A stretch of 64,000 bases of DNA from Bradyrhizobium australiense (GTDB lineage Bacteria; Pseudomonadota; Alphaproteobacteria; Rhizobiales; Xanthobacteraceae), in NCBI RefSeq assembly GCF_013114825.1, contig NZ_JAAVLX010000007.1, forward strand, positions 638,501 to 702,500, written 5' to 3'. Shown here one piece after another: positions 8,843 through 18,024 of this stretch. The translations under genes and the position numbers were made by a program. The notes below the pieces were generated by a model. That model saw only the letters and a list, made by a program, of their open reading frames with translations, made no database searches and was not told where the DNA came from. Each line of letters opens with the position of its first letter. Within the stretch, counting starts at the first letter, position 1.

Positions 8843-9649
8843 TCAATCGGAGATCGCTGCGATATACCGCCGGACAGACATTTCGAACGCCGCCTTTGCG
8901 TTTTCGCTGATGTTGCGGCCCCACCACGCGCCAAAGATGCGGTCGAACGCCAGCGGCTCGACCGCGCGCGCAATCCGGCGCACCGATGTCGCGCTTTGTG
9001 GAATGTAGTTCGGATAGCTGTACATGAAGCTGAGCGAACGGCGATCGGCCGCCACCATGGCAACGTCGCCGGTAAGCAGCGCGCCCCGGCCGTTCGCGCC
9101 GGCGCGCCAGTGCATGATCGCGGCGCCTGGAAAATGCCCGCCGGCGCGCACCAGAACAATGTCATCGGAGAGCCGATGGCCGTCGCCGGTCCACGGCACG
9201 ATGGCGGGATGCGGCCGCGTGACAAAATCGCGGTCGTCGCCGTGCAGATAGATCGGTATGCCCCCGAACGCCTCGCTCCAGTCGGCAACTGAGCCGTAGA
9301 AGTGTGGATGCGAGACAGCAATCGCCTTGAGGCCGCCAAGTGACCTGACGTGCTCCACCGCCTCATGCGTCACCAGCGGGATGCAATCCCACATCACGCA
9401 GCCATCGGCCTCGGGCACTAACACTGCGCGTTGTCCAATCGCATAAGTCGGCTCGACGCCTATTCCGGAAATGCCGAGATCATCGCGCCAGACAACCTTG
9501 TGGCGATTCACCAGCTCTTCGCGGGTGATCCATGTCTGACCCTTCCAGTTCACAAATTGCCGCTCGTCTTCGCAGATCAGGCACGCCGCCGGCGGCGCAT
9601 CGCTGTCGGGAAACTGGGCACCACATTGCTCGCAGGTCCATAAGGGCAT
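8843..9649 (-). CDS. MBL-fold protein with N-terminal zinc ribbon
   Basis: 268 residues. The N-terminus has a rubredoxin/zinc-ribbon-like CEQC...CLIC pair. The remainder is a metallo-beta-lactamase fold in which the usual HxHxDH is replaced by SHPHFYGS, while later metal-site regions (GGHFPGAAIMHW, LTGDV) remain. Chemistry is therefore uncertain; it could be a one-metal hydrolase or an oxidoreductase-like variant. I chose the ATG at 9649 because GGAG sits 8 bases upstream; an in-frame ATG at 9673 is less well placed. It lies 69 bases downstream of the gamma-glutamyltransferase gene on the same strand and may be the last gene of that unit. Confidence 0.75.
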   Translation of the reverse strand: MPLWTCEQCGAQFPDSDAPPAACLICEDERQFVNWKGQTWITREELVNRHKVVWRDDLGISGIGVEPTYAIGQRAVLVPEADGCVMWDCIPLVTHEAVEHVRSLGGLKAIAVSHPHFYGSVADWSEAFGGIPIYLHGDDRDFVTRPHPAIVPWTGDGHRLSDDIVLVRAGGHFPGAAIMHWRAGANGRGALLTGDVAMVAADRRSLSFMYSYPNYIPQSATSVRRIARAVEPLAFDRIFGAWWGRNISENAKAAFEMSVRRYIAAISD

Positions 9650-9718
9650 CGGCGTCACTCCAATCCGATGCAAGGATAGCGCAAGGCGAAAACGCCCGCC
9701 AATGGTCAGCGAGTTGCT

Positions 9719-11341
9719 CTAGTAACCGATCGCCGCGCCGTCGCTGCGCGGGTCGGAACCGCCGCTCAGCATGCCGTTGCGTCGGTCGATCGTGATGCCG
9801 TGCGCATGGCCGGCCATTTCGTTCCAGGCGCCCCAGCGGTTAATGGTATGGCCGCGCCGCGCGAGCGCGTCGATGGTATCTGCTCTAAACCGTCCCTCCA
9901 TATGTAGCGTGTCGCGCGCCTCGCCGAGCGCGAAGCGGCCGGACAGGAATCGCGGCATCTCGATCGCTTCCTGGATGTCGAGACCGAAATCTATCATCGC
10001 CGCATAGAGCTGGTGCTGGATTTGCGGCTGGCCGTCCGCGCCCATGCAGCCGAGCACGCTCCAGAGCTTGCCATCGCGCTTGGCCATCGAGGCGATCAGC
10101 GTATGCAGCGGGATCTTGCCGGGTTCGAGGCGGTTGGGATGATTGCGATCCAGCGAGAAATACGCGCCGCGATTTTGCAGGATGACGCCAGTGTTTCCCG
10201 CAACCACGCAGGATCCGAATGCGCCATACAGGCTTTGAATCAGCGACGCCGAGTTGCCGTCGCGATCGACGGCAGCGACATAGACCGTGTCGCCGGACAG
10301 GGTGCCATAGGACGGCACCATGTCCCATTTCAATGCCGATCTCCCGTCGATCAGCCGGCCGCGCAGGTCCGCATATTCCTTCGATATCAGCCGCTCGACC
10401 GGCACGTCGGCAAACGAGGGATCGGCGAGCATCTGATCGCGGTCGTGATAGGCGATCTGCTTGGCCTGCACCAGCAGATGGACGTGGTCAGGCCCGAGGA
10501 AATCCTTCCGGTGCAGTTCGTGCGGCTCGACGAGGTTGAGCATTTCGAGCACGGTAAAACCCTGCGTCGGCGGGGGCGTATTGAAGAGGGTGACGTCGCG
10601 GTAGCGGCCGACAAGCGGCGCGCCCCAGATGGCTTTTTGCCGGTCGAAATCGCCGAGCCGAAACAGGCCGCCGTTTTCTTCCGAAAAGCGCGCCATTTCG
10701 GCAGCGATATTCCCTTGATAGAAGCTGGACCATCCATTATCCGCAATCGACTGCAGCGTGCGGGCAAGGTTTTCGTTGGTCAGCTTCGCTCCCGGCCGCG
10801 CTGCCGCCCCTTCCGGAAAGAACAGCGTAGCAGCTTCGCGATCCCCAAGCAGATCATCGCGCATCATCTCGATGAAGCTGGCGAGGCGGCCGGTGACAGG
10901 AAAGCCGTCACGGGCATAGCCGATGGCGCTCTCGAGAACGCGCCGCAGGGGCAATCGCCCATGGACATCGTGCGCCTCGATCCAGCTCGCCACCGCGCCG
11001 GGCACCGTGAGCGTCGCCGGCAAAATTCCCTGCAGCGGGATTTCCTTCCATCCTCGCTGCTCGATCGACGAAATCGTGGCAGCGGCAGCCGCCTTGCCGC
11101 CGCCATTAAGGTGGCGGATCTCGCCACTGGCGCCGTCGTGAATGAGCCAGAAGGCGTCGCCGCCGAGACCTGTCATGTGCGGATAGACGACCGCGAGCAC
11201 GGCACTCGTCGCAATCGCGGCATCGATGGCGGAGCCGCCCGCGCGGAGCACGTCGAGGCCGGCCGCTGAGGCGAGCGAATGCGGCGACGTCACCATGCCC
11301 TTTGACGCCAGCGTGACCGGCCGGCCGGTGCGGATGTCCAA
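9719..11341 (-). CDS. Gamma-glutamyltransferase family protein
   Basis: 540 residues. Such enzymes cleave themselves into two subunits, freeing an N-terminal threonine that attacks gamma-glutamyl bonds. The expected nucleophile is T352 in SGDTVYVAAVDRDGN, and the small-subunit core (NRGAYFSLD..HPNRLEPGKIP) is present. There is no signal peptide, so unlike E. coli Ggt it is probably cytoplasmic. Start is TTG with GGGAGC upstream. It follows the TRAP receptor gene by 26 bases and belongs with the amine oxidase unit, which suggests hydrolysis of gamma-glutamylated amines or peptides. Close relatives can be cephalosporin acylase-like, so substrate is open. Confidence 0.86.
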   Translation of the reverse strand: MDIRTGRPVTLASKGMVTSPHSLASAAGLDVLRAGGSAIDAAIATSAVLAVVYPHMTGLGGDAFWLIHDGASGEIRHLNGGGKAAAAATISSIEQRGWKEIPLQGILPATLTVPGAVASWIEAHDVHGRLPLRRVLESAIGYARDGFPVTGRLASFIEMMRDDLLGDREAATLFFPEGAAARPGAKLTNENLARTLQSIADNGWSSFYQGNIAAEMARFSEENGGLFRLGDFDRQKAIWGAPLVGRYRDVTLFNTPPPTQGFTVLEMLNLVEPHELHRKDFLGPDHVHLLVQAKQIAYHDRDQMLADPSFADVPVERLISKEYADLRGRLIDGRSALKWDMVPSYGTLSGDTVYVAAVDRDGNSASLIQSLYGAFGSCVVAGNTGVILQNRGAYFSLDRNHPNRLEPGKIPLHTLIASMAKRDGKLWSVLGCMGADGQPQIQHQLYAAMIDFGLDIQEAIEMPRFLSGRFALGEARDTLHMEGRFRADTIDALARRGHTINRWGAWNEMAGHAHGITIDRRNGMLSGGSDPRSDGAAIGY

Positions 11342-11367
11342 TTCAAGCTCCCGAAGCTACCGAGCCG

Positions 11368-12453
11368 TCAGGCGCGGATCCGCCTGATCATGTAGTTGTC
11401 GTAGGTAGCCTCGCAGACCTGATGCCACTGATACTGTTCGTTGCGGAACGCGATCGTCGATTCGTACAATGCCTTGAACTTCAGGTTCTTGGCCGAGACC
11501 TCGGCAAAGAGCTCGTTCGTCGCCTTGAAAGACGCATCCAGGATGTCGTTGGAGAACGGCCTCAATTGCGCCCCGGCCGCAACCAGGCGCTTGATAGCGG
11601 ACGCGTTGCGCGCGTCATATTTGGCCGTGAGGTCGGCCGCAACGTGCCCCGCTGCAATCGTCACCATGTTCTGATAGACCTTGGGCAGCTCGGCCCATTT
11701 CGCGCTGTTGACGTAGAGGAAGCCGTTCGCGCATCCTTCCCACCAGCCGGGGTAGTAATAATACGGCGCGACCTTGAGGAAGCCGAGCTTTTCGTCGTCA
11801 TACGGACCGATCCACTCGGCGGCGTCGATCGTGCCTTTTTCCAGCGCCGGATAGATATCGCCCGGCGGAATCTGCTGTGGCACGACGCCGAGCCGGCTCA
11901 ACACCTGCCCCGCCACGCCGCCGACGCGGAATTTGAGGCCCTTGAGATCGTCGAGCGTCTTGATCTCCTTTCGGAACCAACCGCCCATCTGCGCGGTGGT
12001 ATTGCCGAACGGGAAGCCCAGGATGCCGAACGTTCCGTAGAGCTCGTTGAGCATTTCGAGGCCGCCGCCATAGGTGAGCCAGGCGTTCATCTGGCGCGTA
12101 TTGAGGCCGAACGGAACGGCGGTACCGAAGGCGAACGCCAGGTCCTTGCCGATATAGTAGTAGGAGGCGCTATTTCCCATCTCGACCGTGTTGTTCGCCA
12201 CCGCATCGAACACCTGAAACGCCGGCACGATCTCGCCAGGGCCGAACACGCCGATCTGGAATTTCTGGTCAGAAAGATCGGCAACCGCTTTCGCGAACAT
12301 CTCGCAAGCGCCATAGAGGGTATCGAGACTCTTGGGAAATGAGGTGGCGAGGCGCCAGCGCAAGGCGGGCGTGGATTGGGCGATGGCGGGCGCGGCGACG
12401 GCGGTGGAGGCAACAGCGGCGCCGGCGGCCTTGAGGAGCTTCCTGCGATTCAT
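11368..12453 (-). CDS. TRAP transporter solute-binding protein (DctP family), Tat-exported
   Basis: Periplasmic receptor of 361 residues for a tripartite ATP-independent uptake system. A twin-arginine signal (NRRKLLKAAG, cleavage near AIAQ) starts the protein, and the DctP fold motifs follow (GEIVPAFQVFDAV, LKGLKFRVGG, EWIGPYDDEKLGF). AAGGAGACTGACC precedes the ATG. No DctQ or DctM membrane subunit is adjacent: the gene sits between amine oxidase and gamma-glutamyltransferase. It would need permease subunits encoded elsewhere. A paralog starts at 63638, with near-identical motif order. Confidence 0.92.
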   Translation of the reverse strand: MNRRKLLKAAGAAVASTAVAAPAIAQSTPALRWRLATSFPKSLDTLYGACEMFAKAVADLSDQKFQIGVFGPGEIVPAFQVFDAVANNTVEMGNSASYYYIGKDLAFAFGTAVPFGLNTRQMNAWLTYGGGLEMLNELYGTFGILGFPFGNTTAQMGGWFRKEIKTLDDLKGLKFRVGGVAGQVLSRLGVVPQQIPPGDIYPALEKGTIDAAEWIGPYDDEKLGFLKVAPYYYYPGWWEGCANGFLYVNSAKWAELPKVYQNMVTIAAGHVAADLTAKYDARNASAIKRLVAAGAQLRPFSNDILDASFKATNELFAEVSAKNLKFKALYESTIAFRNEQYQWHQVCEATYDNYMIRRIRA

Positions 12454-12499
12454 GGTCAGTCTCCTTGCTTAATGAAAGAAAAAGCGAACGCGCGGATCG

Positions 12500-14476
12500 T
12501 CAGCCGCAGCACGTGTCCTTGTCGCGGTTATCGCGGCTGGCCACGTTGCGGTCGGGCGGCAGATCCATCGCCGGGTTCTCCGCAAAGAAGCCGTTCGGCT
12601 TCAGTGTGAAGCCGACATATTCGACCGGCATCACCGGAAAATCCTCGGGCCGGCAGACATGCGTCGCCCCAAAACTGTGCCAGACCACGATATCCTGGTT
12701 TTCGATCCCGCGGTTCTGGGCAACATATTTCGGCAGGCCATCGCCACCGGCATGCTGGTTCGGAAACTCGCCGCTCGCGTAACGCTCGTCGGGCGCATAG
12801 CGCGTCACCCAGATATGCTTGGTGGCAAATCCGCCGCGCGAGGTCATGTAGCAGCCCTCCTGCGCCAGCATCGCTGGCGCACTGTGCGCTATCAGCTTAT
12901 ACGCTGTCGGATCGCCGACGCTATTCTTTCTGTTGGGATTGCTGATCTTCCAGTAGCGCCCGGTCCGGCCGTCGGCCTCACGGGCCGCGTCGCGCTCGCG
13001 CGAGAGCGTTCGGGCCGTAACATCGAACACGTTGCCGTATGGATTGTCCGTTCCCCACGGCCGTGGGCGGAACTCGTGTTCGGTAACCGTGTTGCCTTCG
13101 CCGTCGAGCATCATGTGCAGGCGCGCGTTGAAGAAGTGCTGATGGGTCGGGCCACCCAAATTTTCGGCGACCATGCCGCCCCACGGGTATTCCTTGCCCG
13201 CAGCAATCGCGGCGGTCTGGATGATCCCGGTCAGCTTGACTTCGAGCTGGATCGTGCCGCCCTGGTAGAAGTACCAGAAGAAACCGTAGTCGTAGTTTCC
13301 GACGGTCGTGAAGAACGAGATCACGAGGCGGCGCGATCGGCGCACCTCGAACGTCTCGTTTCGGAATTCATAATGCTTCCAGAGGATCCCGTAATCCTCT
13401 TCATGCAGGCAGATCGCGTTCTTCATGATGCTGGGCTGGCCGTAATCGTCGGCGACCGGCACGTCGAAATAATGAATGTGGCCGAGGCAATCGCAGCCAA
13501 GTTCGAGCGCGTTGGCAAGCTTGCCCAGTCCATACTCGCCGGCATCGAAGGCGCATTTCCAGAAATGGTTGGCGGTCGGATCGGCATAGGGCACGATCAT
13601 GTCGGTGACGCTGGCGCGGTAGATGATCGGCCGCTCCTGCGCACCGTCGCGAAATGAGATCTGGTGCAGCACGAGACCCTCGCGCGCGGTCCAGCCGACG
13701 CGGAACGACCAGTTCTGCCAACCGACCTTCCAGCCCTCGACCGTAAAGCTCGGGCCGTCCTTCTGCACGACATCGAGCGGCTTTAAGTCCTTGCGCGTGT
13801 GCGGGATCGATGCCCGGTCGTAGTTGCGTGACTTCTTCGGAATCGGGATAACGTCAGGCTCGTCGACCAGATGGACGATCCGGTTCTCGATCAGGTCGAC
13901 CAGCGCGACCACGCCTTCGATCGGGTGCGCATAACCATTGTCCTTGAGATCCCGACGCCAATAGGACACCGCGCTGACGAGCCGTCGGCCCTTCTCCACC
14001 TCGCGGTCGAAATAGCCGGCCGAGAACGGGTCGACCTGAACCAGCTCGATGTGCTTATCATCAAGGCCGCGCCGCTTCAGCGCACGCCGCCAGTCCGCAT
14101 CGGCCTTGACGATATCGCCGACCTTGAACACCTCCTCGATGGTGATCGGCGGCTGGCCGTAAGGATGGGCCTTGGTCGAATACTCCCGCCACGCGGTCAC
14201 CGACTTCGATGCGAGGTCCACGGTGGCGACATGCGTCGCGCCGGTTTTGCAGTCGAACAGGGTGGCGGCGGCCCGCCGTGGCAGCTCAACGCCCGGCTCC
14301 CAGCCGAGGACGTCGGACTTGGCCGGCTCTTCGAGCTGCACATGGGTAAATCGCGTATCGGGGCCGAGCTTCTTGACGCTCTGCAATATTTCGGACGCCA
14401 GCGCGACCTCAGCCTCGCTGAGAGGATCGAGCGGATGACCGGCATGCGCCAGGACGGAAGGTTTTGTGCGTGTCAT
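12500..14476 (-). CDS. Copper-containing primary-amine oxidase
   Basis: Oxidises primary amines to aldehydes with release of ammonia and hydrogen peroxide. 658 residues. The topaquinone precursor is Y395 in the NYDY motif; copper ligands are H445 and H447 (THQHF) with a third His in FGATH near the C-terminus; D311 in FDAGEYG is the catalytic base. There is no signal peptide, so it resembles the cytoplasmic histamine/phenethylamine oxidases rather than periplasmic TynA. It is first in a minus-strand unit with the TRAP receptor 46 bases downstream. A FeaR-like regulator is divergent. No aldehyde dehydrogenase is nearby. Confidence 0.94.
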   Translation of the reverse strand: MTRTKPSVLAHAGHPLDPLSEAEVALASEILQSVKKLGPDTRFTHVQLEEPAKSDVLGWEPGVELPRRAAATLFDCKTGATHVATVDLASKSVTAWREYSTKAHPYGQPPITIEEVFKVGDIVKADADWRRALKRRGLDDKHIELVQVDPFSAGYFDREVEKGRRLVSAVSYWRRDLKDNGYAHPIEGVVALVDLIENRIVHLVDEPDVIPIPKKSRNYDRASIPHTRKDLKPLDVVQKDGPSFTVEGWKVGWQNWSFRVGWTAREGLVLHQISFRDGAQERPIIYRASVTDMIVPYADPTANHFWKCAFDAGEYGLGKLANALELGCDCLGHIHYFDVPVADDYGQPSIMKNAICLHEEDYGILWKHYEFRNETFEVRRSRRLVISFFTTVGNYDYGFFWYFYQGGTIQLEVKLTGIIQTAAIAAGKEYPWGGMVAENLGGPTHQHFFNARLHMMLDGEGNTVTEHEFRPRPWGTDNPYGNVFDVTARTLSRERDAAREADGRTGRYWKISNPNRKNSVGDPTAYKLIAHSAPAMLAQEGCYMTSRGGFATKHIWVTRYAPDERYASGEFPNQHAGGDGLPKYVAQNRGIENQDIVVWHSFGATHVCRPEDFPVMPVEYVGFTLKPNGFFAENPAMDLPPDRNVASRDNRDKDTCCG

Positions 14477-14619
14477 ATCGGACCGAATGGATGGGGTTCA
14501 GATCTAGGCTAGGCGGGCCTGACCCGGGCGTCTTGAATGAGACTGCCATGTCTGCCCTTGCCAGACCCACCGGTCATGAGCGACGCTGCGGCGCCACACA
14601 CCGGAACCCAGCTTGCGCG

Positions 14620-15585
14620 ATGCCGATCAGCGTCTCCACCGACCCGATCCGTCCGACCGAACGCCGGGCCTATTGGACAGAAGCGATCTGCCGGTCTTTC
14701 GCCAATATCGAGACCAAGCCGCTCGGCTCCGCAACCGTCAGCGGTCATTTCGAATTTGTCGAGATCGGCGGGGCGAAGCTCGTTCGCTTCGACAGCAGCC
14801 CGCAATGCTACACCCGCGACGCCAGGCTGGTGAGCCGGGCCGGTTCGGACGAATTCATGTTCGATTTTCAGCAGCGCGGGCGCAGCGCGATGGTGCAGGC
14901 CGGCAACGAAGGCACGATCGATCCCGGATATGGCGTGCTCTATGATGCACGGCGTCCGTTCGAGGATCGGCTGTTTGGCCCCGAACAGCGCGCGGAACTG
15001 CTGATCGCGACCGTCCCCGCCGCGTCGCTGTTGCGGTCCGTTCCTGGCGCAGAGCGATTGTGCGCAAAGCCTGTGCCGCTGTCCGGGACGGTTGCGCGTT
15101 CGATTGCCGCGAAGGTTCGCAACACGATTTCCGCGTCCGATGCGCCAGGGCAACAAGATGAGCCCGACATCGTCGCCTATTTGTCGGCCCTGCTGCGTCT
15201 CGCCGCAGGCGCCAGCCATGAACTGTCCCGGCCCGACCTGTTCCGCCTGATCGACACTTATCTGAGAGCCAATATCGCCGCTGTCCGGCCGGTGCCGTCG
15301 CTCGCCGCCGAATTCGGCATTTCGGAGCGGACGTTTCATCGCATCTTCGCCGATCGCAACACCACGTTCGAGCGTCATGTCCTGCATCTGCGTGTCGAGC
15401 TGTTCAAAGACCTGCTGCGGCAGCCTTCGCTGGCAAACGTTTCGATCGCCAGCGTCGCGCACCAGTGCGGCTTCGCCGACGCCGCCCATGCCACGCGAAC
15501 GTTCAAGGACAGGTTCGGCGCCACGCCACGAGACTTTCGCGCAAGCGCGCCAGCGCGGCCGGAGCCGAGAACAGCGCGCGACTAA
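14620..15585 (+). CDS. AraC-family transcriptional activator, FeaR-like
   Basis: 321 residues from the ATG at 14620; an earlier in-frame ATG at 14548 is possible and no ribosome-binding site settles it. The N-terminal half matches the AraC_binding_2 ligand domain (YWTEAICRSFANIETKP at its start). The C-terminal half has two helix-turn-helix motifs (SLAAEFGISERTFHRIF; SIASVAHQCGFADAAHATRTFKDRFG). FeaR of E. coli belongs to this class and activates the amine oxidase gene tynA. Here the gene is divergent from a copper amine oxidase with about 140 bases between, so it most likely activates that unit in response to an amine or its aldehyde. Confidence 0.87.
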   Translation: MPISVSTDPIRPTERRAYWTEAICRSFANIETKPLGSATVSGHFEFVEIGGAKLVRFDSSPQCYTRDARLVSRAGSDEFMFDFQQRGRSAMVQAGNEGTIDPGYGVLYDARRPFEDRLFGPEQRAELLIATVPAASLLRSVPGAERLCAKPVPLSGTVARSIAAKVRNTISASDAPGQQDEPDIVAYLSALLRLAAGASHELSRPDLFRLIDTYLRANIAAVRPVPSLAAEFGISERTFHRIFADRNTTFERHVLHLRVELFKDLLRQPSLANVSIASVAHQCGFADAAHATRTFKDRFGATPRDFRASAPARPEPRTARD

Positions 15586-16601
15586 GCCGCGCAATAGCTG
15601 CGATACCAGGCTGCGAACCTTTGAATGCCATCCTCGATCGGGGTTGCCGGGCGAAAGCCCACATCGCGCACGAGGTCATCGACGTCGGCATAGGTGGTCG
15701 GCACGTCGCCCGGCTGCATCGGCAACAGTTCCTTGTTGGCCTTGCGCCCCAGCTCACGCTCAAGGATATCAAGCACCAGCAGCAGCTCCTGCGGCTTGTT
15801 GTTGCCGACATTGTAGATCCGCCAGGGAGCGACGCTCGATCCCGGGTCCGGAGCGCCGCCCAACCCATGCTGCCCACCTTGCGGCGCACGATCGATCAGG
15901 CGAACCAGCGCTTCGGTCACGTCGTCGATATAGGTGAAGTCGCGAAGCATCCGCCCGGCGTTGAACAACTTGACCGGATTGCCGCGGACAATCGCGTCCG
16001 CAAATACGAACAGCGCCATGTCGGGCCGATACCACGGGCCGTACACCGTGAAGAACCGCAAACCCGTGCAGGGGATACCGTAAAGATGGCTGTAGGAATG
16101 AGCCATCAATTCGTTGGCCTTCTTGCTCGCGGCATAGAGACTGATCGGATGATCGACATTGTCATGTACCGAGAACGGCAACTTCCTGTTGGCCCCGTAG
16201 ACAGACGACGAGGATGCGAACAACAAATGACGACAGCCATTGTGCCGGCATCCCTCCAGAACATTGGTGAAGCCGACCAGATTGGCATCGACATAGGCGT
16301 GCGGATCCTGAAGCGAGTACCGCACGCCTGCTTGCGCGGCCAGATGGATGACGACGGGAAACCGATGGCGCTCAAACAGCGCCGGTATCGCGACGCGATC
16401 CGCCACGTTCAGTTCTTCAAACTGAAAACGCGGATCGTTGCGCAAGATGGCGAGCCGGGCCGCCTTCAGTTGCGGATCGTAATATGAATTGAGGTTGTCG
16501 AGCCCGACCACGTGATGGCCCAACTGCAGCAACCGCTGCGCCACGTGAAATCCGATGAAGCCCGCGGCTCCCGTTACCAGAATTGATTGATCCGGCATCA
16601 T
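15582..16601 (-). CDS. NAD-dependent sugar epimerase, probable UDP-glucuronate 4-epimerase
   Basis: 339 residues, an extended short-chain dehydrogenase with TGAAGFIG at the N-terminus and the YAASK catalytic motif. The segment LDNLNSYYDPQLKAARLAIL is typical of CapI/LspL enzymes, which turn UDP-glucuronate into UDP-galacturonate. It lies 40 bases downstream of UDP-glucose dehydrogenase, which makes its substrate. GGAGG lies 8 bases before the start. It supplies uronic acid residues to the exopolysaccharide locus. Its last codons overlap the end of the AraC gene tail to tail. Confidence 0.88.
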   Translation of the reverse strand: MMPDQSILVTGAAGFIGFHVAQRLLQLGHHVVGLDNLNSYYDPQLKAARLAILRNDPRFQFEELNVADRVAIPALFERHRFPVVIHLAAQAGVRYSLQDPHAYVDANLVGFTNVLEGCRHNGCRHLLFASSSSVYGANRKLPFSVHDNVDHPISLYAASKKANELMAHSYSHLYGIPCTGLRFFTVYGPWYRPDMALFVFADAIVRGNPVKLFNAGRMLRDFTYIDDVTEALVRLIDRAPQGGQHGLGGAPDPGSSVAPWRIYNVGNNKPQELLLVLDILERELGRKANKELLPMQPGDVPTTYADVDDLVRDVGFRPATPIEDGIQRFAAWYRSYCAA

Positions 16602-16641
16602 GCGTGCATCCTCCAGCCGATGTTATGAAGGCTCATACTTG

Positions 16642-17961
16642 TCAGTACGCCACCGATTTCGGCCGCCCCACGCCGCAGTACAGAAAGCCGTTCCGCTCCA
16701 CCTCCTCCGAAGAGTAGACGTTGCGCAGATCGACGATGACGGGGCAGGCCATGATGGTGGACAATTCCTTGAGATCGAGTGCCCGGAACTGCTCCCATTC
16801 CGTGACGATGACGAGCGCGTGGCATCCCTTGGCGCATCGGTAGGCGTTGTCGCAGAAGGTGACGTTTTCGAACACTTTTTTCGCCTGCTCCATGCCGACG
16901 GGATCGAAGACGCGGACCTCGGCTCCCATGTCCTGCAGCGCCGTGATCAGCGGAATCGACGGCGCGTCGCGCATATCGTCGGTGTCGGGCTTGAACGTCA
17001 CGCCAAGCACCGCAATGGATTTGCCCCTGATATTGCCGCCGAACGCGTTCGCCACCTTGCGCGCCATCGCCCGCTTGCGCTGGTCGTTGACGGCGACCAC
17101 CGTTTCCACGATCCGCACCGGCGCTTCATAATCCTGGCCCGTCTTGATCAGGGCCATCGCGTCCTTTGGAAAGCAGGAGCCGCCGAAGCCCGGCCCGGCG
17201 TGCAGGAATTTCTGGCCGATCCGGTTGTCGAGTCCGATTCCGCGCGCGACTTCCTGCACATTGGCACCGACCTTTTCTGCAAGATCCGCGATCTCGTTAA
17301 TGAAGGCGATCTTGGTGGCGAGAAAGGAGTTGGCGGCATATTTCGTCAGTTCGGCGGTGCGGCGGTCGGTATAGAGGATCGGCGATGCGTTGAGGTGAAG
17401 CGGCCGGTACACCTCGGCCATGACGCTGCGGGCGCGCGCGTCGTCCGTTCCGATGACGATCCGGTCGGGATGCTTGAAGTCGCGGATCGCCGCCCCTTCG
17501 CGCAGGAATTCGGGATTGGAGACGACGGCAACTTTGGCGTCGGGATTCTCTTCGCGGATGATGCGCTCGACCTCGTCGCCGGTCCCGACCGGAACCGTCG
17601 ATTTGGTGACCACCACCGCCTGCTCGGGCAGCACGCCCGCGATCTCGCGCGCCGCCGCATAGACATAGGAGAGATCGGCATGGCCATCGCCGCGGCGCGA
17701 TGGCGTGCCTACCGCGATGAACACCACTTCCGCTTCGCCGACCGCTGATTTCAGGTCACTCGCAAAGGAAAGACGGCCCTGGCCAACATTTCGCGCCACC
17801 AATTCGGCCAGTCCGGGCTCGTGAATCGGCATCTCTCCCTTGTTGAGGCTCGCAACTTTCTCCGCATTGCTGTCCATACAGACGACCTGATGCCCAAAAT
17901 CGGAAAAGCACGCCCCTGACACCAGCCCGACATAGCCGGCGCCAATCATTGTAATATGCAT
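16642..17961 (-). CDS. ugd: UDP-glucose 6-dehydrogenase
   Basis: Converts UDP-glucose to UDP-glucuronate with two NAD+. 439 residues. It has the Rossmann motif GAGYVGLVSGACF, the catalytic cysteine in FGGSCFPKDA and the C-terminal domain with GVTFKPDTDDMRDAPS. AGGAAC precedes the ATG. Together with the epimerase downstream it provides acidic sugar nucleotides for the polysaccharide made by this locus. Confidence 0.95.
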   Translation of the reverse strand: MHITMIGAGYVGLVSGACFSDFGHQVVCMDSNAEKVASLNKGEMPIHEPGLAELVARNVGQGRLSFASDLKSAVGEAEVVFIAVGTPSRRGDGHADLSYVYAAAREIAGVLPEQAVVVTKSTVPVGTGDEVERIIREENPDAKVAVVSNPEFLREGAAIRDFKHPDRIVIGTDDARARSVMAEVYRPLHLNASPILYTDRRTAELTKYAANSFLATKIAFINEIADLAEKVGANVQEVARGIGLDNRIGQKFLHAGPGFGGSCFPKDAMALIKTGQDYEAPVRIVETVVAVNDQRKRAMARKVANAFGGNIRGKSIAVLGVTFKPDTDDMRDAPSIPLITALQDMGAEVRVFDPVGMEQAKKVFENVTFCDNAYRCAKGCHALVIVTEWEQFRALDLKELSTIMACPVIVDLRNVYSSEEVERNGFLYCGVGRPKSVAY

Positions 17962-18024
17962 TACGGTTCCTGTCTGAAAGCCGCGCGAAGGCCGCGCCGG
18001 CGCGATTGGCGGTGAAACGACGAG

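Noticed and set aside
7717..9366. 549-codon minus-strand frame opposite the reductase gene
   Set aside because: Antisense to the ferredoxin reductase and out of frame with the MBL protein at 8843-9649.
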